From assembly GCA_903886275.1 (NCBI GenBank), contig CAISLN010000127.1:1-64000 (forward strand): a DNA stretch of 64,000 nucleotides. The letters run 5' to 3'. The number at the start of each line of letters is the position of its first letter. Positions within the stretch are counted from its first letter, which is position 1. A program made the position numbers and the translations under genes. The stretch comes from an uncultured beta proteobacterium (GTDB lineage: Bacteria; Pseudomonadota; Gammaproteobacteria; Burkholderiales; Burkholderiaceae_C). This document shows positions 8,013 through 14,686 of the stretch, piece after piece. The notes under the pieces are model-generated. The model was not told the origin of the DNA and did no database searches. It saw only the letters and a list, made by a program, of their open reading frames with translations.

Positions 8013-8867
8013 CTATGCCTGCACAGTGGTCTGGGTTTGTGTGCCCAGGCCGTCAATGCCGAGGTGAATCACCTGGCCGCCTCGCAAATACAGCGGCGGT
8101 TTTTGGCCCATGCCCACGCCAGGCGGGGTGCCGGTAGAAATCACATCGCCGCTCTGCAGGCTCATGAAGCGGCTCAGGTAGCTGATCAAAAAAGGCACCT
8201 TGTAGACCATGGTGCTGGTGCTGCCGTTTTGAAAGCGCTTGCCGTCCACTTCCAGCCACATCTTGAGCGCGTTGGAGTCGGGCACTTCGTCGGCGGTCAC
8301 CAGCCAGGGTCCGGTGGGGCCAAAGGTGTCGCATCCCTTGCCCTTGTCCCAGGTGCCACTGCGCTCCAACTGGTATTCGCGCTCGGACAGGTCGTTGACC
8401 ACGCAGTAGCCCGCCACATGCGAGAGGGCATCGGCCTCGTCGATGTAGCGACCGCCCTTGCCAATGACCACGCCAAGCTCCACCTCCCAATCGGTTTTGA
8501 GCGAGCCGCGCGGAATTTCCACCTGGTCATCCGGGCCGACCACGGCGCTGGTCCATTTGTTGAACACCACCGGCTCGGGCGGCACCTGCGCGCCCGACTC
8601 GGCGGCATGGTCTGCGTAATTGAGGCCAATGCAAATGAACTTGCCGATGGAGCCAACACAGGGGCCCAGGCGCAAGTCCTTTTGCGGCACACCAGCCACC
8701 AGGGGCAGGCGCTTGATATCCAGACCGCGCAAACGTTCCAGGCTGTGCGGCAGCAGCACGGCGCCGGCCAGATCCGTAATCAGGTTCGAGAGGTCGCGCA
8801 CGCGGCCCTCGCTGTCCAACACGCCGGGCTTCTCCTGTCCTGGCAATCCGTAGCGCAGCAATTTCAC
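8013..8867 (-). CDS. FAH-family hydrolase, probable 2,4-diketo-3-deoxy-L-fuconate hydrolase
   Basis: 284 aa, GTG start at 8867 preceded by AAGGAAG. It is a fumarylacetoacetate-hydrolase-fold enzyme: FICIGLNYADHA, the EVELGVVIGKGG metal-site segment (Glu-x-Glu), GYCVVNDLSERE, and STGTPPGVGMGQ near the end. These features fit the cytosolic Mg-dependent subgroup that cleaves 2,4-diketo-3-deoxy-sugar acids, and the length is normal. Its neighbours (an SDR of the 2-keto-3-deoxy-L-fuconate dehydrogenase type and a fuconate dehydratase remnant) support a role in oxidative L-fucose or L-rhamnose acid breakdown to pyruvate and lactate. Exact substrate is inference; the FAH fold alone does not define it. 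Confidence 0.8.
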   Translation of the reverse strand: MKLLRYGLPGQEKPGVLDSEGRVRDLSNLITDLAGAVLLPHSLERLRGLDIKRLPLVAGVPQKDLRLGPCVGSIGKFICIGLNYADHAAESGAQVPPEPVVFNKWTSAVVGPDDQVEIPRGSLKTDWEVELGVVIGKGGRYIDEADALSHVAGYCVVNDLSEREYQLERSGTWDKGKGCDTFGPTGPWLVTADEVPDSNALKMWLEVDGKRFQNGSTSTMVYKVPFLISYLSRFMSLQSGDVISTGTPPGVGMGQKPPLYLRGGQVIHLGIDGLGTQTQTTVQA

Positions 8868-8973
8868 TTTATTCTTCCTTCAAAAACACAACTCAAAAAC
8901 AGGGACGCGCCACAGGCACGCCCCCGACATTTCAAAATGCCTCAAACAGCAGCGACTTTCGGATCAACGCCAC

Positions 8974-9735
8974 TCAGATGGTCACGCCGCCGTCCACCAG
9001 CAGCGCCTGTCCGGTGACAAACTGCGACTCGTCGCTGGCCAGGTAAATCACCAGCGGCGTGATGTCGTCCACCGTGGCGAGGCGGCCAATCGGTTGGCGC
9101 GCGACGAAGTCTTTTTCGGCCTGCACCGGATCGGCCGCGCTGGCAATGCGGCCGCGCAAGCTCGGTGTATCCACCGTGCCGGGGCACAGGGCATTGCAGC
9201 GCAGGCCCTGTTTGACAAAGTCGGCGGCAATCGACTTGGTCAGGCCGATAACGGCGGCCTTGGTCGCGCCATAGGCGCAGCGGTTGGCAAAGCCCTTGAT
9301 GCTCGACGCCATGGAGGCCATGTTGATGATGCAGACACTGCCGTGGCTGGCCTTGGCATGCAACAGCATGCCGGGCAAAAAGGCCTGGCACATGCGAAAC
9401 ATGCTTTTGACATTGATGTCGAAACTGCGGTCCCAGTCGGCCTCGGTGCAGTCCACTGCCGAACCGTTGACCACGATGCCGGCGCAGTTGAACAGCACGT
9501 CGAGTGCGGACGTGCGCGCGGCCAGCGCCTGCACGGCGGCGCCATCGCGCACATCGAGCAACTCGGTCTGGATGCTGCTGCATTCCTGCACCAGGCTGGC
9601 CAGATGCGGGGCATCGATGTCGGTGGCAATCACCCTGGCACCCTCGGCGGCGCAGGCCAGGGCGCAGGCCCGCCCCATCCCCTGCGCAGCGGCTGTGATG
9701 AGTACCGTTTTACCTTGCAATCGACCTGGGCGCAT
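8974..9735 (-). CDS. SDR dehydrogenase, probable 2-keto-3-deoxy-L-fuconate dehydrogenase
   Basis: 253 aa classical short-chain dehydrogenase. It has the nucleotide-binding glycine motif (ITAAAQGMGRA, residues ~14-24), the NCAG motif, catalytic Ser in IINMASMAS, and YGATK supplying the Tyr and Lys. The N-terminus RLQGKTVLITAAAQGMGRA and the DID acidic pair after strand 2 indicate NAD preference and resemble 2-keto-3-deoxy-L-fuconate dehydrogenases. It is first in a minus-strand unit with the FAH hydrolase 107 bases downstream, and it is divergent from the IclR regulator with palindromes between them. Substrate assignment rests on context, so a different hydroxyacid or sugar acid remains possible. 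Confidence 0.8.
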   Translation of the reverse strand: MRPGRLQGKTVLITAAAQGMGRACALACAAEGARVIATDIDAPHLASLVQECSSIQTELLDVRDGAAVQALAARTSALDVLFNCAGIVVNGSAVDCTEADWDRSFDINVKSMFRMCQAFLPGMLLHAKASHGSVCIINMASMASSIKGFANRCAYGATKAAVIGLTKSIAADFVKQGLRCNALCPGTVDTPSLRGRIASAADPVQAEKDFVARQPIGRLATVDDITPLVIYLASDESQFVTGQALLVDGGVTI

Positions 9736-9757
9736 GCGCTAGACTCCGGTTAAATAA

Positions 9758-9788
9758 TTCATTTATGAACAAGTAATTCATATATGAA
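9758..9788. promoter_or_regulatory. Tandem palindromic operators in the SDR/IclR divergent region
   Basis: Two 12-base palindromes, TTCATTTATGAA (9758-9769) and TTCATATATGAA (9777-9788), lie centre-to-centre 19 bases apart between the SDR gene (start 9735, minus) and the IclR gene (start 9863, plus). The second is perfect and the first has one central mismatch. Half-site TTCAT/ATGAA, spacing and position fit binding by two regulator dimers on one DNA face. Assignment to the adjacent IclR protein is inference from location. Confidence 0.7.
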
Positions 9789-9862
9789 AACCGATGATAG
9801 CCATGCCGTGCCCGTCCCTTGCCTCACGTTTACCCTGAGGCTATCGAAAACAGGAGCAAAAA

Positions 9863-10690
9863 ATGCAGCCCACAACCAAGACGGCCACAAGCAAGCCCAA
9901 GGCCCAAGCACCACTCGCCACTGCGCTTGCCGAAGACCGCTATCGCGCCCCCGCGCTCGACAAGGGCCTGGACATTCTGGAACTGCTGGCGCAGCAACCG
10001 CAGGGCCTGACGCGCGCCGAAATCGTCAAGCAAATGGACCGCAGCGCCAGTGAGATCTACCGCATGCTGGAGCGCCTAGTGGTGCGCCAGTACGTGATGC
10101 GCTCGCTCTCGGGCGACCGTTATGCGCTCAGCCTCAAGCTGTTTGCGCTGGCCCATATCCACCCGCCGCTCAACCGGCTGATCAACCAGGCGCTGCCGGT
10201 GATGGACGCCTTTGCGCGCCATGCCGAACAAAGCTGCCACCTCGGTGTGTACGACCGCGGCAATGTGCTGATCGCAGCGCAAATCAACAGCCCAAGCGGT
10301 TGGAGTTTCTCGCTGCACCGGGGGGCGCGCGTGGGCCTGCTCGACACGGCTTCGGGCCATGTGCTGCTGGCTTTCAGCGACGCGGCACAAGCCCAGCGCA
10401 TGCGCACCGAGCACACCGCCGTGGACGGCGAGGTGCCCATCACGCAAACCAAGTTGCAGGCCACGCTCAAGGGCATTCACCGCAAGGGCTACCTGGAGCG
10501 CGACAGCCAGCAATCCTTTGGCGTGGTGGACATCTCCGCCCCCATCCTGGGGCCGCACCAGCAGGCACTGGCAGCACTCACCTGCCCGTATATCCGACGC
10601 ATAGACACCCATGTGGGGCCCGACCTGCAGGCCGCGCGCGAACTGCTGCGCCAAGCAGCGCAGGCGCTGTCGCAGGGGGCGGAGATTTAG
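9863..10690 (+). CDS. IclR-family transcription regulator
   Basis: 275 aa, ATG preceded by CAGGAG. Residues ~30-95 form the winged helix-turn-helix (LDKGLDILELLAQ, LTRAEIVKQM, SASEIYRMLERL), and the rest is the IclR effector domain (VMDAFARHAEQSCHLGVYDR, GLLDTASGHVLLAF, FGVVDISAPI). The ~30-residue N-terminal extension is Ala/Lys/Thr-rich and likely disordered. Divergent placement with the two TTCAT palindromes implies it controls the SDR/FAH unit and itself. The effector is probably a sugar-acid intermediate (inference). It is convergent with the CheW-domain gene 29 bases away. Confidence 0.9.
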   Translation: MQPTTKTATSKPKAQAPLATALAEDRYRAPALDKGLDILELLAQQPQGLTRAEIVKQMDRSASEIYRMLERLVVRQYVMRSLSGDRYALSLKLFALAHIHPPLNRLINQALPVMDAFARHAEQSCHLGVYDRGNVLIAAQINSPSGWSFSLHRGARVGLLDTASGHVLLAFSDAAQAQRMRTEHTAVDGEVPITQTKLQATLKGIHRKGYLERDSQQSFGVVDISAPILGPHQQALAALTCPYIRRIDTHVGPDLQAARELLRQAAQALSQGAEI

Positions 10691-10719
10691 CCTGGCACTT
10701 GCTTAGCCTCGCGCTTGAT

Positions 10720-11226
10720 TTACCGCCCTCTGGCGGGCATGACGCTTTTCAGAATCAGGTCCACATCGAGCACCTGGGCCAGACGCGTGTCGGCGCGGTC
10801 ACCATCCACACGGGCAAGGCCGGTGATCAGAGCGCCGCCCTGGCTGGCGTCGGCGGGCAGCAACTGGTCCTTTTCCATGCGCACGATCTCATTGACCTCT
10901 TCCACCGCGAAGCCCTGCACCGTGCCCGCCAATTCGGTCACCATCAGAATATTGCGGCCCTGGGTGGGCTTGCAACCCACCAGCGCGGGCAGGTCGATCA
11001 CCGGAATGATCTGGCCGCGGATATTGGCCACGCCCATCATGTGCAATGGCGACTGGGCCAGCACGGTGAGCGCAGGCATCACCAGCACCTCGCGCAATTT
11101 GGCGACAGGAATGGCAAAGAGCTCACGCTGGTCGTTGTGGCTGGACTCGCCCAGACGAAACAAAAGCAGTTCCAACTGGTTGCTGTCCGCGCGCTTGCTG
11201 CGCTCTTCTTGTTCGGCGGTCTTCAT
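10720..11226 (-). CDS. CheW-domain chemotaxis signalling protein
   Basis: 168 aa from the ATG at 11226; the reading frame is open further upstream but antiparallel to the MOSC gene. It carries one CheW-like SH3-type domain covering most of the chain: LELLLFRLG, LFAIPVAKLREVL, MMGVANIRGQIIPVIDLPAL, and the final AQVLDVDLIL. It lacks the receiver of full CheV (no Asp phosphorylation motif downstream), so it is a scaffold of CheW or truncated CheV type coupling receptors to CheA. No other chemotaxis genes are present in the window, so it is an orphan whose partner array is elsewhere. Confidence 0.8.
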   Translation of the reverse strand: MKTAEQEERSKRADSNQLELLLFRLGESSHNDQRELFAIPVAKLREVLVMPALTVLAQSPLHMMGVANIRGQIIPVIDLPALVGCKPTQGRNILMVTELAGTVQGFAVEEVNEIVRMEKDQLLPADASQGGALITGLARVDGDRADTRLAQVLDVDLILKSVMPARGR

Positions 11227-11290
11227 AAATGCTGCGTCCCCATGTGGCTGAATATTTGTTGCTGTTGCAGCATAACGGAGGCGCAAGGCG

Positions 11291-11866
11291 CTAACGCAGG
11301 TGCTTGAACATCTTGGCGTTAAATCGCTCGGGAATGCCCACCCTGCGCGAACCCTTGTGCAGCACAAAGCCCTGCCCGGCCTGCAGGCTGCCGGGCTGGT
11401 CCACCGCCAGGTAAAAACCACAAAAGCCGCTTTGCGCCATGGCCTTGACCGCCTGGTTAAAGCCCATGGCGGCATTGAACTTGAAGCAGGGTTCGCGCGG
11501 CTGGTCCACGCGCAGCACGCAAGCCGGAAACTCCAGCAGATCGCCAACCCAGACATCCGCCTCCAGCAGGCCCGACAAAGTCAGGTTCTCGCCCATGGCG
11601 CCAAATGGCAATTGCTCGTCGATCTCGGCCACACCGGCCTGGGCGCGTTGCGCACGCCAGAACGCGTAGTGCTCTGAAGGGTAGGCGTAAATCGCCTTGT
11701 CCAGCCCGCCATGCACGCTGAGGTCGGCCTGCTCATCACCCTGCAGTCCCAGCGCACGCACCGCCACCGCATCGGCCACTGCGGTTTTGTGGAGGGCGGT
11801 GAGCACGGCCCGGCCATTGATCAGGGCCTTGCGCGCCTGACCCACCTGAACCCCAAGCAACAACAT
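11291..11866 (-). CDS. MOSC-domain protein (YiiM-like)
   Basis: 191 aa from ATG 11866; a TTG at 11878 overlapping the preceding stop is an alternative start. It is a MOSC-fold protein with VHGGLDKAIYAYP (His/Lys motif), GAMGENLTL and the conserved Cys in REPCFKF. Such proteins act on or carry molybdenum-cofactor-linked sulfur; YiiM-type members reduce N-hydroxylated bases. The characteristic Cys and the GENL stretch suit the YiiM/YuaD group. It directly follows the exonuclease gene, likely in one transcript. The substrate is unknown. Confidence 0.8.
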   Translation of the reverse strand: MLLLGVQVGQARKALINGRAVLTALHKTAVADAVAVRALGLQGDEQADLSVHGGLDKAIYAYPSEHYAFWRAQRAQAGVAEIDEQLPFGAMGENLTLSGLLEADVWVGDLLEFPACVLRVDQPREPCFKFNAAMGFNQAVKAMAQSGFCGFYLAVDQPGSLQAGQGFVLHKGSRRVGIPERFNAKMFKHLR

Positions 11867-11874
11867 GGCGCGGT

Positions 11875-12963
11875 TCAAAGTTGCTGTTGACTGAGCACAC
11901 CCGCACGGTTGGAAAAACGCGCCCTTGCGTCCTGCTTTTCAACCTGTACCGTGGCACTGCGCTGGGCGTAGACGTTTTGCTTGAGCCATGCGCATTCGGC
12001 CGTCAGCTCGGCCTCGCTGTGCAGCCTGGTGGCCCAGACACGCTGCTCCGCATTCCAGCGGTAGCCGCGGGCCTTGAGCAGGTCCTTGGCCTCGAACGGG
12101 GCGTTGGTGGCCTGCAGCATGTAGCTGGGAAGCTGCGCTGCTTGCAGCAGCTGGGCCAGGCCGGTGTGGCCGTACGCGGGCAGCTGGTGCGCCAGTACCG
12201 CCAGCAACGCGTGGCAGTCCATCTCGGCGCGGTGGGCGTCATAAAACAAACCCTTGGCCTGGGCCAGGCTCTCGAGCTTGGCCGAGCCCTGGCCCTGTGC
12301 CTTCCAGTCGATGTCCGCAAAAGAGCAGGCCCAGTTCAGTTCGGCAAACTGCGCGAAGCGCTTTTCCACAAACGGCCGGTCGAAGCCCGCGTTGTGGGCA
12401 ATGACCAGGTCCACCCCTTCGAGCAACTCCGCCACACGCTTTGCGTCGAGCTTGTGGCCGCGCACATCGGCGTCCTGGATGCCGGTGAGCGCCACCACCT
12501 CGGGCGGTATCGGTTTGCCCGGATCTTCCAGGCCGTCGTAAACCTGCACCGCGCCCACCGGCAGGCCGCTGGCGTTGTCGATGTCCACACGCAGCAGGGC
12601 CAGCTCAATAATCAGCTCGCGGCTCTGGTCCAGTCCGGTGGTCTCGGTGTCGAGCACGATGACGCGGGTGATGCCTCCAGCGGCCTTACCCGGCCAGTTC
12701 AGCCGGGGCTGGAGGCGGCGCTGCACGCGGTAGTCCGCATGGGCTTCGAGCCGGGCAGCCAGCGTTTCAATGGCCGTGGCTTTGGCTGCGGGCGGCTCTG
12801 CCTTGTCGGCGGTCTGGTGCAACAGGCCTTGCCGGGGCGCTTCGGGCCTTGCGGCCGTCAATGGGGCCTCGGGTCGGGCCATGCGTGGTTGGCGCGTGCG
12901 AACCTGTTTGCCGCCAGGCGGTAATTCGGGAAACAGTTCAAGTGCGACGGGTTGCTTGTTCAA
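11875..12963 (-). CDS. DEDDh 3'-5' exonuclease with C-terminal DUF5710-like segment
   Basis: 362 aa, TTG start at 12963 with AAGG seven bases upstream. The N-terminal ~95 residues are an unstructured Pro/Ala/Arg-rich tail. The exonuclease domain starts at VIVLDTETTGLD (Exo I, ~102-113), with TGIQDADVRGHKLD and VDLVIAHNAGFD (Exo II, NAGFD) and HRAEMD (Exo III, His-x4-Asp). It is related to the DnaQ epsilon family but is not the replicative subunit. The last ~80 residues include LLKARGYRWNAEQRVWAT, resembling DUF5710. A DNA or RNA proofreading/repair role is likely; substrate unknown. Confidence 0.8.
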   Translation of the reverse strand: MNKQPVALELFPELPPGGKQVRTRQPRMARPEAPLTAARPEAPRQGLLHQTADKAEPPAAKATAIETLAARLEAHADYRVQRRLQPRLNWPGKAAGGITRVIVLDTETTGLDQSRELIIELALLRVDIDNASGLPVGAVQVYDGLEDPGKPIPPEVVALTGIQDADVRGHKLDAKRVAELLEGVDLVIAHNAGFDRPFVEKRFAQFAELNWACSFADIDWKAQGQGSAKLESLAQAKGLFYDAHRAEMDCHALLAVLAHQLPAYGHTGLAQLLQAAQLPSYMLQATNAPFEAKDLLKARGYRWNAEQRVWATRLHSEAELTAECAWLKQNVYAQRSATVQVEKQDARARFSNRAGVLSQQQL

Positions 12964-13053
12964 TGGGTACCTTGGCTGTGGCGCTTCATAAATGGAGGGG
13001 CCATTATTGCCCCTATCATTGCCCTCAATACAAATGTCTCCACAGGAATGCGC

Positions 13054-13965
13054 ATGTCCACAGTCCGCTCACCCGCCACGCCGCTCAGACCACTCAAGGG
13101 TGTGCGCATTCTGAGCCTGGCGCTCAACCTGCCCGGCCCTGCCGCATTGATGCGCTGCCGCGCCATGGGGGCGGTCTGCGTCAAGCTCGAACCTCCGCCC
13201 CACCCTGGCGCGGGTTCCTCGGGCGACCCGATGGCCGTCTACCAGCGCGGCGCCTACGACACCCTGCACCAGGGTGTGAAGCTGCTGGTGGCCGACCTGA
13301 AGACCGACAAGGGCCGCGCCCTGCTGCAGCGCGAGTTGGCAAAAGCCGATGTGCTGATCACCTCGTTTCGCCCCTCGGTGCTGCCCAAGCTGGGGCTGGA
13401 CTGGAAGCTGCTGCACAAGGCCTATCCGCAACTGTCCATGGTGGCCATAGAGGGCGCGCCGGGTGCGCGTGCCGATGAGCCGGGCCATGACCTGACCTAT
13501 ATGGCGGAAAACGACCTGGTCACTGGACTGGAACTGCCGGCCAGTTTATTTGCCGACATGGGCGGCTCGCTGGTGGTGAGCGAGGCGATTTTGCAGCTGC
13601 GCCTGCAGCAACTGCAAAAGGGCAAGGGCGCACGCCTGCAGGTGGCCCTGTCCGAGGCTGCCGCCTACCTGGGCCTGCCGCGCGCCTGGGGCCTGACCGC
13701 AGCCGATGCGGCCGTGGGCGGTGGCCACGCCGGTTACCGCGTCTACCCCTGCAAGGATGGCCGGGTGGCGATGGCGGCGCTAGAGCCCCACTTTGCCGCC
13801 TCGCTGCTGCAAGCGGCGGGTCTGCAGAACGGCAATTTTCAAAGCCTGTTCACCCCAGCCGCCCATGCCGCCATTGCCGCCTTTGTGGCGGGCAAGACGC
13901 GCCGCCAACTCGATGCGCTGGCATTGGCCAAGGACATACCGCTGCATACGCTCAAACCCGCCTAG
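13054..13965 (+). CDS. CaiB/BaiF family CoA-transferase/racemase
   Basis: 303 aa. The ATG at 13054 is favoured over 13048 because ACAGGA sits eight bases upstream. It belongs to family III CoA-transferases, with motifs close to alpha-methylacyl-CoA racemase: ALNLPGPAALMRCRAMGA, VKLEPPP, KADVLITSFRPSVLPKLGLD, GHDLTYM (catalytic His) and LFADMGGSL (catalytic Asp). At 303 aa it is about 60 residues shorter than typical racemases, missing the end of the usual C-terminal region, but the frame looks intact and the His-Asp pair is present. It probably epimerises 2-methylacyl-CoA in fatty-acid or steroid side-chain breakdown. Function inferred from motifs only; no beta-oxidation genes are nearby. Confidence 0.8.
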   Translation: MSTVRSPATPLRPLKGVRILSLALNLPGPAALMRCRAMGAVCVKLEPPPHPGAGSSGDPMAVYQRGAYDTLHQGVKLLVADLKTDKGRALLQRELAKADVLITSFRPSVLPKLGLDWKLLHKAYPQLSMVAIEGAPGARADEPGHDLTYMAENDLVTGLELPASLFADMGGSLVVSEAILQLRLQQLQKGKGARLQVALSEAAAYLGLPRAWGLTAADAAVGGGHAGYRVYPCKDGRVAMAALEPHFAASLLQAAGLQNGNFQSLFTPAAHAAIAAFVAGKTRRQLDALALAKDIPLHTLKPA

Positions 13966-13972
13966 CAGCCCG

Positions 13973-14476
13973 TCAGGGCAAGGCCAGGCCATCTGCTGAC
14001 AGGCCCAGGGTCTGGGCCAGCACCTGCACCACCACGTTGTGGTCCTGGCGCTGGGGCAGGCCCGAGACGGTTGCCACACCCACAAAACCCAGGCCCCTGA
14101 CCCGGATGGGGAAGCTGCCACCGTGGTGGGCATAGTCACGCGCTGGCAGTCCCGACTGGCTTTCCAGCGTATCGCCGCTCTGCACCAGGGCCAGACCAAT
14201 CGCGTAGGAACTGCGCTGCTGCAGCTCGGTGGTGTTGCGTTTGCGCCGCGCCCAATCGCTGTTATTGGGCGATGTGCCCACCATGGCGTAGAAAAAAACC
14301 GTGTCGCGGCAGAGCCTGATTTCAATCGTTACCGCCAGACTGAGTGCCTCGCAATGCTGCTTGATGGACGCGCCAAGCGACCACGCCGCAGCGTTGTCAA
14401 AGGCCGTGAATTGCAGTTGCTCTTCCTGCCTGGCGATGAGGGCGAGGTCGCGCGCGAAATCGAGAATAGCTGCCAT
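13973..14476 (-). CDS. UPF0303 / heme-degrading-domain family protein
   Basis: 167 aa. Family signatures visible: LQFTAFDNAAAWSLG near the N-terminus, FFYAMVGTSPNNSDWARRKRN in the middle, and DYAHHGGSFPIRVRG followed by FVGVATVSGLPQRQDH near the end. These match the conserved UPF0303 pattern (GlcG/HbpS-like fold, related to yeast Get2-associated Ybr137w). The biochemical role is unknown. It is convergent with the CaiB/BaiF gene 7 bases away. Confidence 0.8.
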   Translation of the reverse strand: MAAILDFARDLALIARQEEQLQFTAFDNAAAWSLGASIKQHCEALSLAVTIEIRLCRDTVFFYAMVGTSPNNSDWARRKRNTTELQQRSSYAIGLALVQSGDTLESQSGLPARDYAHHGGSFPIRVRGLGFVGVATVSGLPQRQDHNVVVQVLAQTLGLSADGLALP

Positions 14477-14686
14477 GGTCTGTGCCTCAAAAAATCAGGA
14501 AGGCCCTGAAGTCATGGATGGTATCTGCTTAAGCGGCCTGTCTGCGCTGCCCGAACTAGCACAAATTCCTTTGTCGCACGCAATACATAGGCGTGATGGC
14601 GCCCTTACACTGCGGTGGACATAGCCATCACCTTGGGCAGCACAAGCAGGCTTGCGCGCCACGGCAACAAAATAAATCGGCAAAAA

